Shown here: positions 32,460 to 43,783 of the stretch, one piece after another
How the letters are laid out: each line of letters starts with the position of its first letter
How positions within the stretch are numbered: the first letter of the stretch is position 1
Assembly: GCA_022059125.1 (NCBI GenBank)
Contig: JAEUWY010000020.1
Location: forward strand, 186,001-250,000
Length of the DNA stretch: 64,000 nucleotides
Direction of reading: 5' to 3'
Source of the DNA: Corynespora cassiicola
Taxonomy: Eukaryota; Ascomycota; Dothideomycetes; Pleosporales; Corynesporascaceae
Position numbers and translations under genes: made by a program
The notes under the pieces: model-generated
Told to the model about the DNA's origin: nothing
Seen by the model: only the letters and a program-made list of their open reading frames with translations
Database searches by the model: none

Positions 32460-32909
32460 TTGTATCACAGAATAAATTACGAAATAATTAGAAGACTCCT
32501 GGTATATGCGAATTCGTTCTATGATTTCGGAGTCACCGTGGACATTCGATGGGTTCCAGCGCATTTCTTTGTTGCGGGAAATGAACGAGTAGACGAGGTT
32601 GCGACGCACGTCAGGCGGTCCGCGCAGTGGATGCTGGCCCAAAAAGCACCCAACCATTTTGTCAAGGACTTGACTCTTACTTCACTATCAATGGAATCAA
32701 TCTATGAGGCTTTGTTTGGAGAGGGAATACTCAGTTATCAAGATGAAGAAACGTCAAGTTATGACGGAGGGATGATGGAGGATGGAGTCTTGGATTCAGA
32801 ATTCGAAATATCTGACCAAAATCCTGCAATCATGGGAGAGTTCATCTATCGATGCACCCGCAGAAATTTCGACACCAGAAAGGCCATCGAAAAAGCGAAA
32901 GAGGGATGA
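32460..32909 (+). mobile_element. Retroelement relic: C-terminal fragment of an RNase H domain
   Basis: The translated segment contains VDIRWVPAHFFVAGNERVDEVA. This matches the end of the RNase H domain found in fungal non-LTR (LINE-type) retrotransposons, where the form is V.I.WVPAH.GV.GNE.AD.LA. The His and the last Asp of the active site remain. No reverse transcriptase, upstream RNase H part or target-site repeats are present nearby. The following 90 codons are not recognisable. I read it as a decayed fragment rather than a functional gene. Exaptation as a small host gene is possible but unsupported. Confidence 0.7.
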
Positions 32910-34157
32910 TTTCGTCTGAGCAGGAAATCCCAGCAACACAGCAGAATGCTCCAACCGACCAGTATCCCCACCACACCCTCCAGGATAGCACTATAGGCCC
33001 ACAAAGTCTCGAAAATAAAACTGAAGGACGTCGAGCAAAATTTCACATCCCAATCGCCCTAAACCACGGGGTCATATGGACTTGTCAGCCAGAGCGCAAC
33101 CTTGGCTGAGTAGTGCGGTAGGGTGCCAAGGATCCGAAGAACCAGCAACCCGACCCACCTAGTGTCGTTTCCGGCTCCACTCGAGGGATTGAACCTCTAG
33201 CTAACCCTCGCATCCGAATTGACTGTTGTAGCAAGCTACAGGTGCGAAACGGGTTGCTGCTGCCAGCTGGAAATCATGGAAAACATGTAGGTGGGTCCAA
33301 CCTTGATTTATACTGTGCAGCTGGAAAAGGCTGGTTTGGGGTCGATGGAAGGTTGGAGGGGGGTGATGTGTTTTTTGGGGTCTGGATCACAGGAGGTGAT
33401 ACGATTGGATTGTGGATGGTGAAGCATACGGGAAGCTTCTGGTGAAGAAGTATAGCACATCACAAGCTTGGACAATAGGGAAAGGTATCTAAAAAGGAGA
33501 CGAAAATTTAAGTCTGTAGGGAATGAAAAAAAAAGACAGCAGGCGGAGGATATAAGATGGCATATATAAGAGGGGAGATAGAATGTAAAGGGTGGGGGGC
33601 AGAGCATAGAAGTTGAAGGATGAAGATGCTGGCCCTGAAACGACGTTTGTTTATTTTCTGCAAAGTCAAAATTAGGGTTACTGCTCGAAAGTTTCCTATC
33701 TAAGGAGGCGTATTTTCTATCCAGGCTGTTGCAAGTCCAAGCTAAGCAGATGTCTTCTGTTTGAACTGACTATGTCATACGTTGAATGGTAAGCAGTGTG
33801 TATGCCCGCCGAAGCAGTCCACAGTGTTTTGCATAAGTGACGTGAATATAATAGTTTTCTTTCGCTTGCAGGCTACTCGCCGAGACCACTGGAAGAGCTC
33901 AACACTTATTGAGTATTATTTTAATACGAGGTTGTGGGGAATGTAGACATCTCTATATAATTTTGTTGCCAACAGGCATTTATCCGTGGACTAAAAGGAC
34001 GTGAGGTTGTTGGGAATCGTCATCTGTCCACAATCCCCCAATGACACAACTCATATTCATCAAACCTATTACAACAGTCTATCTTAAATTGTCCTTGAGC
34101 GCTTGGGAGCCATGAAATTGCCGCTACACCACCTCTTTACCATCCTCGACCTCAGGG
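32910..34157. other. Intergenic region after the retroelement relic
   Basis: No gene. It holds a 117-bp inverted-repeat element (33143-33259) and AT-rich spacer. The frames at 33242-33607 lack motifs. Confidence 0.5.
33143..33259. repeat. 117-bp segment bounded by 10-bp perfect inverted repeats
   Basis: CAGCAACCCG at 33143-33152 is the exact inverse of CGGGTTGCTG at 33250-33259. The interior contains a GAGGGATTGAACCTC stretch that looks like a tRNA T-arm on the minus strand, but no A box, acceptor stem or clover-leaf can be built. It could be a small non-autonomous element or a structured remnant of the adjacent retroelement. Confidence 0.4.
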
Positions 34158-36330
34158 CTAACTAAACCACCCACCGCTCCTCCCCTGATCCTGAGAAGCT
34201 CCAGAACCCACATGCCACGATCCAGGAGCCCCCGACTGCGACAATTGTCGCTGCTGCTGTTGCTGAGGGATCTGTATTCCCGCCCCCCACAGCCCCTGTC
34301 CACCCTGCTGCTGTCCCTGACCGTGACCATGCCCCTGCCCCCACTGCCCCAGCCAATTCTGCATCCCCGTATTCATCGTCGCCGCCGCCCCATCCTTCTT
34401 CTCCCTCTCCTTGGCCCCAACCACAAACCCCCAAGTCCCCACCCTCACCTTCTCCCCCACAAACCCCACCTTCCACGCCCTTGGGCATCCTCCCCTTACA
34501 CCCCTCCATCCCCCACTCCACCACGCGCACGACCTCCTTCCAGCTCTCCTTGAGCTCCTCGCTAATCTTGGGTTCCGCCCTGCCAGTCCGCACGCGCTCC
34601 AGCACCCCCATCATCATGCCCTGCACCCGCGCCGTCACCTTGTCGACGTCCTCTGGCCCGGCACCACGGGAGACCAGCACGCGATGCACGCCCGCAGAAC
34701 TCGCCCGCACGGTGCCGGCGCTGAAGTCGAACACCGCGGGCGCGGCTACGCACGCCATGCCGCCCCCGGCCGCGGGTCCGACCGCCAGCCGGGCAAACGC
34801 GGGGATGGCTTGGGAGAATGGCTGGAAGGGGGAGTCGGCGAGGTGTACCGCGGCGTGTATGCTGGCGTCCTTTGCGGCATCGCGGCATGAGGCTTTGTCG
34901 TAGCTCCTCGCATCGATGCAGCTCGCGGCCCAGGGGCGGGCAACGCGTGCGTCGAGGTGGGCTTGTACGTCTCGCACGAGAGCCGCGCCATACGTAGACG
35001 TAGCTGCGCCGCGGAGGCGTGCGGCGAAGGTGACCAGGGCGTCCATGGCGGCATGTAGATGGGTTTTCAGAACAGGCGCTGGGAGGAAGGTGGGGAGGTA
35101 GTAGGCGTAAAAGTACATGTAGGTTGCGAGGTGTTCGAAGACGATGCCCTGGTGCTTGGGGTCCAGCCACACGACCGGCACCGCGAGCTTAGCCGCGTAC
35201 TCTTCCAGGCGCGCGAGATCCTTCAGGCTATTGCGGCGACCCTCGGGGGAGGGTTTGGCGGCGGGGCCGGAGACGAGGTCCAGGGCGCCGGTGAGGGAGA
35301 GGGCGGAGAGGCAGGCACGCAGGTCGGGCGTGGTGCTGTTTATCCAGTCGAGCATGAAGGCGAAGACCGGGCCGTGGTGCCAGACGAGCTTGCGCTGGGC
35401 GTCGCTGTAGCGGCACATTTTGAAGATGCGGTTGATGCATGTGTTGATGCGGTCGACGACCACCTTTGCGGCGTCGCCTGTGGGAGGGGACGCGGGGTCG
35501 ACGCCGCGCACAACGACGATGGTGTCAAAGGCGTAGACGGTGCCTTCGAGGTGCTTCTTTCCGTTGTTGCCCGTGAGATGCTTGACGAGGTCGCAGCAGC
35601 GGGCGAAGTTGTTGCGGGTGGGGTGCGAGGAGGCGAGGATGATGGTGCCTAGGGTCTTCTTGTCCGAGGTGCTGGTGGACGGTGACGGAGACGGGGGGTT
35701 GCAGATCTTTGCAATCACTTGGGTGAGCTGGAGGACGTTGTCAATGTCTGAATCGGTCTCCCAAATGTGCAGGGAGTCGGGGTCGCAGATTGTCTTTATG
35801 GTGTCCTTGGACAGGTTGTCAAATGACGCCCTGTATTTGTCCGGCATATTCTTGACCGAAGTTATAAACTCGTCGAGGGACCTAGTCCACGGGCCGTTGA
35901 ACGAGGCCGTCTCCATTTTGTCGCGGTTTCGGCGTCGAAGACGAGGTGGCGGTCGAGAAATGGAGCGATGATGTCGCGAGCCCTTCCTCGCAACTGCAGA
36001 CTGGCTCTCCTTCCGAGGACTGGTATGTGCAGCCGGCTTACTACGTGGGACGTTAGGGGTAGGAATTTCTGAAGTTTTCAGGACCAACTTGGAATGTCTG
36101 TGCCGTGATTCCTTTGGTGAAGTCGACGGCCGTGGGCTCGTTGGCAAGTCTGGCTGCTCCAAGTTCGGCGAGGTGGGTGGCTCTGACCTGCCCAAGAAGC
36201 GGTTGATTAGATACATTGAAGCAGTGCGCCGACACAAACCGGGGGCGTTCGGAACCTGATTGTCGCAAGGTTGTGTTGGCGATGGGGTTCGTGAAGCGGG
36301 CCGTGTGTTTTGGAGCGTGTGCCTATTCAC
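34158..36330 (-). CDS. Unknown fungal protein with a likely C-terminal frameshift
   Basis: The main frame runs 36330-34162 (722 residues). It has a Ser/Pro/Arg-rich disordered N-terminus and a folded middle (about 140-620) with no motif I can place. Near the end the frame turns to Gly-rich nonsense after RMPK, at about 34478-34483. Another minus frame then reads AWKVGFVGEKVRVGTWGFVV and a Gln/Gly-rich tail to a stop at 34158-34160. Skipping one G of the GGG at 34478-34480 joins the two. A one-base insertion or a sequencing error is the simplest reading. The start could be 36330 or the later Met at 36216 (MYLINRFLGRSEPP). GC-rich third positions support a real gene. Function unknown. Confidence 0.65.
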
Positions 36331-36690
36331 TCAAAAAAAAAACACATACCAGGGCAACTGACTTATTGCGCCCATCGAGGGCCAACCAAGCGCAAGGTGT
36401 TTATTGACAGCTTTAGTTGATTCACTATACAGATAAGTAGATAAGCCAGTGATTCATGTAGGAATTCACGCTGATGCACAGCGTTGGCACCAATACGTGG
36501 ATTGAAGGGAGAGTGTAAATGTGAAGGCGACAACGCCGGACCCAACCTCCCAAGCCATGTTACTATACCGTCCCCAAACGCCGCCCCAGTGGAAGAGCCA
36601 TGAAAAGCACGTCGGCTTCTATCCAGTAACCAGAAGTGCATGCAAGAATATGGAAAACGTCAAAAAAAAAATCAGATGAACGCAGGACGC
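36331..36690. other. Spacer between the unknown gene and the Gyp7-type gene
   Basis: It contains the promoter of the unknown minus-strand gene and the 3' region of the TBC gene. No other feature is visible. Confidence 0.5.
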
Positions 36691-39447
36691 TTACGTCCCA
36701 ACTCCTCCTCCATGCTTGACCACTTCTTCTTTGTCTAGCTTCTCAATCTTGCGACTTAGTAGGATTCTCAACTCGGGACTGATTACTCTTTCGTCTGCAT
36801 CGGCGGCTTGCTTTCCTCTATCGGTGCCTGACGATGCCGCTTGGGGCTCAGGGCTTGCCGAGTCGCGGCCGGGGGTTGTAGGTGGCGAGGGCAGGGCCTT
36901 GCGCTGCCGTGCCTGTGGCGGGGTGGGAAAGTTTGATTTCTTGTCAATAGTCTCAACGGTGCGCTGGAACCGTCGATATAGCGATTCAGCGCGGACGAGT
37001 GTCGACTCGAGGTCCATGGTGCCAGACAGCTCGTTAACTGCAAGAGTTAGCAAATTAGAGAGTAGATGGAAGATTTTCACCCACCATACTTGAGCACCTC
37101 GTCGAAGTGCTTCAGATGCGCCATGATGATGTCGCGGTGCTTCTCCAGGATGGCCAAGGCAATGAAAATGTGAAAGTTGCTGCTGAGATAGTCGGTCCAC
37201 AGAGACTCCCACAGTCTGAGCACATCCGCCCATTCAAATTCGCGCTTATACCACACGAGAAGCATGCGGAAGAAGAAGAAGAAGTTGGTAGAGTCGGCTG
37301 ACTGGAGGTGCAGGTAGAGCTTGGGGTCCATGAGCTGCACGAGGTGGTCGAGGGTGAGGAGCTGCTTGCGCATGCCGGACTGGTCGCGCAGGAAATTCCT
37401 CTCCTATTGGCTGTTAGCTTGAGCTTACTTTATCCATCGTGAATTCATACCATTCGCTCCATGAATCCCACAAAGCCCCAAAATGCAACTGCATCGTCTT
37501 GCATGACTGCGTAGATGGGGGCCAGCAGATCGCTCATGCCCTGCACGTAGCCGAGATCTTTGTTGTACTCATTGTACGTCAAGAGCATGTCCTTCATCTG
37601 CTCGAGATGCACATTGGTTCCGACGTCGGCAAAGGGTGAGTCTGGATCCGGATGGGGAATGTCCTCGCCCATGAAGATGGGAATGGTGCGGTCTGTTCGG
37701 TGCACATCCTTCTCTATAGCACGCACCCCATAAAATGGGCAACAGTCAGCAAACATATCCCACGCCTTCTGAGAAATGGCCATACGAACCTATCCTGTTC
37801 TTCTGTTCCCTCCAGTACTCTTCGGCTTCGAGGCTCGCGAAGCCGTCGACCATCCTCTCCCACCAGGCGCCCTTGAGGCGAATGTACTCGTCGCGCCGGC
37901 TGTTGAGGTTCGCTCTACGCTCCTCTTCTGAGCTATCCCAGTCGTACACGCCGAGCAGGAATAGCCAGGCCTCCTTCCGCACACCATCGTCGGGGTGGAG
38001 ACCGCCGTGGAATATGCGCTCCTTGACCTCGTCGGGTGTCAAAACAAGGCGGCCCAGACGGTCAAAGAAGCCCTTCCACTCTTTCATGGTGACGGGCTTG
38101 CGGCGATCGCCCACGGCCATCTTGTCCATGTCCAGAATCTCGAAATCGCCGACATCGCTCTCCTCCATGGCCAATACATCCTTGGCCGTCCATATCCTCT
38201 GGTTGCGCTCCCGCTCACTCTGCTCTGCGATGCCCATAGCCCAGCGAGCCAAATAGAGGCGGGCACTGTCAAACTCGTCTTGCAAGGTCTGAACCTCGGG
38301 GTTCTGGATGAGGCGGCGGACTTGGGGCGGAAGCTTTGGGTTTTCGGCAACGGCCTGGGCAGTCCTCCTGGTGAAGGTGGTGACCTGGCTGAGCTTCTCG
38401 AGGAAGTTCCAGCGGGCCTCTTTCAATGCCTTGGTTACAGGGTCCATACCGCCGTCACGCTTAGCGGGGGGCTGTGAAGAGGAGGCCTCGCCGGGCTTCC
38501 CGCCGTCGGCGGCGGCCGAGTTGGGGGACTTGGAACCAGGCGCATCTCGACCAAACGCGCGCTTGTCGTCGTCGGAGGGGTCGATGAGAAAGATGCTTGG
38601 GTCGGCCCCTGAGCGCTCCACCGTGACGTAGCGCTTGAGCCATCGGAGGACTTCATCGCCACCCCAAAACATGCCACCCCCGTCGCCAAAGGGGTCAAAG
38701 CTCTCCCGGGCCAGCTTCTTCCGCTGCATGATGGTCGACTGGCACTCGCTGTCGTGGAAGAAGAGGGCGGGGAAGCTGTCTCCAGCGCGCGTGTTGACGA
38801 CGACGCTGCCGAACCACCACCCGATGCTGGGCGGGCGCACCAGCAGGGAGTATATCTCGCTCACGGGTACGGCAAAGGCGTAGGTGCCGGCGCTGGCGCT
38901 GGCGCCATGGGTAGTGGTGGGCGGCGGCGGCACGAGGTACGACTGCTTGGGCGGCGAGGACGAGTCGGAGAGATCGACCTTGACGTACGTGTCGTAGGCG
39001 TCGCCCAGGGAGCTCTCGGGGATCCAGGCGAGCAGCAGCGACGACGCATGAAGACTGCGGGCGGAGGCGGACGACGTGGGGCGAGCATCGTTGGCGGCGG
39101 AGTCGGAGGGCGACTTTTGCTGGACTAGGGCGATGAAGCCGGGGATGTTGTCCCTGGCCGAGGGGGTCGGGTGGACGTAGACCTGTTTTGGGGGGCTTGT
39201 TGAGCTTCTGGACGGTCTACGTTGACGTTCACGTTCACGTTCACGCCACCGCGTGTGTGTGCATGTGGACGGGCATGGGCATGGGCTTGGGGACTCGACT
39301 CACCTTGCTCTTGGTGTACAGCAGCTTGACGCCGCAGCCGCTGGTGGTGTGCCGGATGGTATTGTACTCGCCCTCCTCGTCGTCACTCAGGTCGTAGAAT
39401 GAGGCCGAGGGCGAGGGCGGGCTGCGCGACGAGGCCGGGGATGCCAT
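36691..39447 (-). CDS. gyp7: TBC-domain Rab GTPase-activating protein, Gyp7-type
   Basis: A five-exon model of 821 residues: 39447-39304, 39182-37790, 37713-37451, 37403-37085, 37037-36691. All junctions keep phase and use GT/AG ends. The C-terminal half is a TBC domain, which speeds GTP hydrolysis by Rab proteins. The arginine finger IEKDVHR (IxxDxxR) is restored by splicing exons 2 and 3, and the glutamine finger YVQGMSDL (YxQ) lies in exon 3. The N-terminal part has the conserved SIGWWFGSVVVNTRAGDS and FFHDSECQS blocks of the Gyp7 family, whose yeast member acts on Ypt7 in vacuole fusion. A 30-residue acidic, Ser-rich lead-in and a Pro-rich C-terminal tail flank it. Length fits orthologues. 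Confidence 0.93.
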
Positions 39448-39953
39448 GGCGGGGCAGGGCAGCGCTCCAGGCGGCGGGTGGTTCAGCGTGCCCGATCGGG
39501 GGCCGTCAGGGGGTCGGTGTAAATGCGCGGCGGCGGTGAGGGTCGAGTTTGAGTCTACTCTCGCACAGCTGGGGTGTGGAGAGATAAATGGGAGAGAGGT
39601 CGAGAGTCATGCCCTCGCCTGGCCCAGATGACGTTGGGAGTGTGGCGGGGGCTGCAGCAGCTGCGCGTCCGGCATCCCGGCAGCAAATCACTGGGCTTGC
39701 ATTGCAACCAGCCTGCAAGCTATACACGCCTTGGTATTGCTCTACTCTAAATACACCCTAGCCGCCCGTGAGGCGCGTCGAGAACTGAACAACTGCCCGC
39801 ACATACATACAAACAAAGCCTGCGCCGTGATACTCCCCAGCGCGCCGTGCGCCGTGCTGCCGTGACATGAGAGCTATTGCCTTCCCAACATCACAAGGCT
39901 CCAACGCCCGCAAGAACCCATGGAACAAAGAGTCGAGAACACTCCACCACCGC
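39448..39953. other. Head-to-tail spacer between the Gyp7-type gene and the Mso1-like gene
   Basis: GC-rich presumed Gyp7 promoter and the 3' region of the Mso1-like gene. No other feature. Confidence 0.5.
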
Positions 39954-40826
39954 CTAGCGCATGCGCGGCCCGCTCGGCAGCCCGATGCGTCGCTGGCCGT
40001 CTGGACGCTGCGAGCCGCCGCCGTAGCTCCCTCCTCCGCCTCCGCCTCCTCCGCCGTACGGATCGTCGTTGCCTGACCAGGGCGAGTTTGCCGACATGCC
40101 ATACTGATTCTGCTGCCGCCCGCCGCCGCCGCCGCTAGGGTACGAGCCGCTCCGGTCGTCCGGGTAGGGTGGCCGTCCTCCTCCGCCTCCCTGCGAGGGC
40201 CGCTCGAACGGGCTGCGCATGGCGGCGGGACTGGTGCTTGTCGACGACGGCGCGCTCTGTGCAGGGCTTGTTGACCTCCCGGACCCCCATAGCCTGGCCT
40301 TGAGCCGCTCTTGCGCCGTGGTTCCCGACCCCGCGCTAGGCGGCGGAGAGGGTTCGGCGCGGCCTCCCAACGACGATGCGCTCTGATAGCTGCCTGCCCG
40401 CTGGCTGGGGAGTGGTCGGCCTTGGGGTTCGGGGGTGTGGGATGGGTCCAGCATGCCCGGGCGAGCTCCTCCGCCACGGCCCTGGGCGCGACGCAGTGAG
40501 AGAGGCTCCTGGGGCGGCTGCTGCTGTGGCCGTGGCGAGTCCCACAGGTCGCTCAGGCCTCCGCCTCCGCGCCCCATCTGCTGCTGTCCTGGCTGGCGGC
40601 CGGACGACGACACAAACTGGGCGGGCGCCTGCTGCGGGGCCTTTGGGTCGGGCGGCAGCCATTGCGGGAACGGTCTGCCCTTCTCCGTGTAGTATGCGCG
40701 CAGCACGCGCGAGATGTGCGAGTCGTCCTCGGTGTCGCCGTCGGCCTCGTCGGAGAGGAGCTGTCGCCGCAGCGAGTTGTAGCGCGACGTCGTCGTCGTG
40801 AGCAGGTTGTTGAGGTAGCCCGACAT
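39954..40826 (-). CDS. Mso1-like Sec1-binding protein of exocytosis
   Basis: A 290-residue protein. Residues 1-60 (MSGYLNNLLTTTTSRYNSLR, then LLSDEADGDTEDDSHISRV, then AYYTEKGRPFPQWLPPDP) match the Sec1-binding N-terminal domain of fungal Mso1 proteins. Mso1 helps Sec1 and SNAREs dock secretory vesicles at the plasma membrane. The remainder is disordered, Pro/Gln/Ser/Gly-rich, with a poly-Gly tail ending in RIGLPSGPRMR. The open frame continues 113 codons upstream (to 41165) as Thr/Ser/Gly-rich sequence. The Met at 40826 directly precedes the conserved domain and is chosen. Confidence 0.85.
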   Translation of the reverse strand: MSGYLNNLLTTTTSRYNSLRRQLLSDEADGDTEDDSHISRVLRAYYTEKGRPFPQWLPPDPKAPQQAPAQFVSSSGRQPGQQQMGRGGGGLSDLWDSPRPQQQPPQEPLSLRRAQGRGGGARPGMLDPSHTPEPQGRPLPSQRAGSYQSASSLGGRAEPSPPPSAGSGTTAQERLKARLWGSGRSTSPAQSAPSSTSTSPAAMRSPFERPSQGGGGGRPPYPDDRSGSYPSGGGGGRQQNQYGMSANSPWSGNDDPYGGGGGGGGGSYGGGSQRPDGQRRIGLPSGPRMR

Positions 40827-42287
40827 GGTGCTTGCTGGCCTGCCGAGCTGCAGTCGATGCGGGGGGAAGGGGGCTAGTTGGCCGTCTGTATTGCTTTTTT
40901 CGCCGTGTCTATGCGAGGATCGGGGGCTGTCTCCGCTGCCGGCAGTCGTGGCGTGTCGCGTCCAGGCGGCGGACGAGGGCGAGGTCGAGGTGGAGAGCGA
41001 GGTTGAGGTTGAGTTGGCGGTTTGAGAGCCGCAGCTGCCAATTTCGGGCGCCGTTTGGGTTTCCAAGCGAGCGGCTCCTCTTACTTCGGACCTCCTCCCG
41101 CCAACCACCGCCACCACCACCACCTGGGCCCCCTCCACCTCCAGCCTTGGCAGTCCTCCTCCCATTCACGGTCCTTCAGTCAGTGTCGACTGTGGTTATG
41201 CTTGTTTCTTATACTGCCCTCCAAAATGAGTCACGTCCGGCTGACTAAGCCGATCATTCTCACCTCTCCTACACAAACACTCTCCCTCCTCCACCTGCTG
41301 TTGACAACAACTTCCGCTCTGCCAACGCCAACTTCTTCTCCAAACACTCCCAAGCAAATCATTTCTACTCACCAAACCTCCTGAAAAAAAACTGGGATCC
41401 GCCATTCTGGTGAAACAACGTGAAACGGCCCCGCGTGCCGTCCACCGCGAGAGCTTCGACTTCCAATCGCTGAACACTACCACCGCTGAAGTCTCGACTG
41501 ACCTCTACTATGCGAGCGGCTCATGGCCTTCGCTACTCACAATACCACCATACAAAGCTACCACGACTAACCATCAGTTCTTTCTGGCTGGGACTCGCCA
41601 TCCAAATGCGCAAACGAGCTCACCCGACTTCCCAGCGCTGTCTACACTGACAAGCCTACTGACGTGATTGATCAGAATGGTCTGGTACATGTATACTACC
41701 AATGCCTCCGATACCGTGTAATCTCTTTGAGCTCACGGCCCGCGATGCAAACATCACGGAGAAGTTTTCCTTTCAGTGAGCACACCGCAGACTGCAAATA
41801 ATTCACGAACTCGCTGTCGACTTGATCTGCCATACCTCGTCGCAATCTGATGCTACGGCGAATTTCCTTCTGTTAAGCCATTGTAAACATGGTGAACTTT
41901 TCCACTGACACCGATCAAGCCCACATGCAATACCACAGTACATCAGCCACGGGCGACAGTTCCCCATGTACACCGTTTCTTTCCATCTTGGGCAATGATT
42001 CCACATCACCACCCTTGAAATCCTCGTGGATGAGAGCTTCCGATGAAATATCCGGCCCTTGTGATCCAAAGACAACGAATCTAGCCATGCAGGAGGGTGC
42101 TCCCCTCCAAGCAAGCCCTCCCTCAGATGAGAAGAGATCAAGTACATGGGCCCTTTGCATGATTCTCCTCGCCCCAGTCTCCCAACCCCACATCCCGCTC
42201 ATGACCCGCCCCGACCAAGCCCTCCAACCAACTCTGACCTCTGATGTTTACCAACCTTTATAGCCCGCTATCTGGGAATGAACTGTC
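40827..42287. other. Spacer between the Mso1-like gene and the 5S rRNA gene
   Basis: The start is the GC-rich leader and promoter of the Mso1-like gene. The rest (41200-42280) is spacer with scattered short frames on both strands, none with a recognisable motif. Confidence 0.5.
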
Positions 42288-42406
42288 ACATACGACCACA
42301 GGTCCAAGAATCTAGCGCTTCCCGTCTGCTCAGCGGTACTCAAGCTTGGAACCGGCGGACTAGTAGTCAGGTGGGTGACCACTGGCGAATCCCTGCTGTC
42401 GTATGT
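42288..42406 (+). rRNA. 5S ribosomal RNA
   Basis: This 119-base sequence aligns along its whole length with filamentous-fungal 5S rRNA. The terminal helix I is perfect (ACATACGAC with GTCGTATGT). Helix II can form between GGTCCAAG and CTTGGAACC. The conserved GCTTCCCGTC, GTACTCAAGC, TAGTAGT, GGTGGGTGACCAC and GCGAATCCCTGCTGT blocks are present. A run of nine T follows at once (42406-42414), the RNA polymerase III terminator. It is a single dispersed copy, as usual in Pezizomycotina. Confidence 0.95.
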
Positions 42407-42414
42407 TTTTTTTT
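42405..42414 (+). terminator. Poly-T RNA polymerase III terminator of the 5S gene
   Basis: GTTTTTTTTT directly after the closing helix of the 5S rRNA. Confidence 0.85.
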
Positions 42415-43783
42415 GTCTACTTGAAGGAACTAAAAGGGGGGAAGAATGTGCAGGAAGAGTGAGGATGGTGGCGTGGTTGGAGGGGTGCGAGGGGGCTGGC
42501 CCTGTTGTTGTTGGGGGGGGGGGGGAAGAACGGGGAAGGGTGTCACAGACAATATAACACGATACCTATCTCACATTTTCGGTTAGATGGTGAATTTTGG
42601 AAACGGGGATAGACGTGTAGAGTTAGTTGTCTTCTTTTTGGATGCGGTAGTGGTACTCGGAAGATGACTTCATTCTGCTTTTTGGATTGATTTCTCCTGG
42701 TTTAAAATCATTAAGATATGGATTGTTACTGTGGCTCTCGATGCACTGTAGACTACATATCGGCTGATTGTCGATGGGGGGTGGGGGAGCGTTTGTTAAT
42801 CTTGTTGATCGTGAGTGTTTTGATGTGGCCCCATGGACAGTGTGGATCACCCAGCGTTTTCACCATGTACAGTCCGAAAAAATTGTAGTGATTCTTAATG
42901 CAATAATTCATCTGGGGGGCCTTTCGATCGATAAAAAGTATTGGGCAACATTTGCACGATACAAAAACAACATTGACCTGAAAATCAAAGCTAGTTCAAA
43001 GTGACGGCCACAAGAGGAGAAACGTTGGAGGTTGATATTTTCAACCATTGAAGGAGATATGCGTGGCATGGAGCAAGGTCAAAATACACCATTCCCAACC
43101 AAGTGCTTTTTTACGTGCTACGGCCGTACAGTTCCTTGATATGTATGCAAGCTCAATCACGTCACATAAATTTCTTGCTTAGCCGTCACATTAGAAATTA
43201 ATCAATTGCCTCCTCTTACGCCCTCTTTCCAATCGAATAGCATCACTGTACGTGACCACCTACATCGCGCACTTGGGCCTCCGGCGACCTCATGCCCAAC
43301 CCCTCAAATGCGACGTGACGCATCCGTGCATCGCGCATCCAGCGGCCCAAATGCGGTGGAACAAAAGCCCAGCCTTTAACAGGGCTGAGTGTTGGGCTGG
43401 AATGAGAGCGCGCGAGTCCAATAAGCCTCGCTTGCGGAATACGCCAAAAGGGCGTTGGACGGAAATCTCGGGTCAGCTGTCCTTCGGGAATCCGGAACTT
43501 TTGGAATCTGGGTCACGGTGACGGCTTTGGGAATGGTCAATTGGGATTGATTGGTGAGTTATTTATTATCTTAAGACTCTTTGCAGAGATGACATCTTTG
43601 GGTGGGAAAAGCACCTGCAGTTGATGCGGTGGTGAGGGGGGATGGGCATGCGAGAGGGTCTGAGAAAGGAAGACAAGGCAAAAACCTCCCAACACCGTAT
43701 GACGCCAAAAGAAAAGAGTGGGGAGAGAGGATTGTTCAGGATGGGTTTTGTTGCGGCCAATCAAATCAATTAGCTCATTTCTG
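42407..43783. other. Intergenic region downstream of 5S rRNA
   Basis: No gene is supported. It includes a poly-G run of about a dozen bases near 42512-42524 and AT-rich spacer. Short frames at 42623-43859 have no motif. Confidence 0.5.

Noticed and set aside
33170..33215. tRNA-like T-arm on the minus strand (GAGGTTCAATCCCTC)
   Set aside because: No A box, anticodon arm or acceptor stem can be folded around it.
35059..35652. 197-codon plus-strand frame
   Set aside because: Antisense shadow of the unknown gene at 34158-36330.
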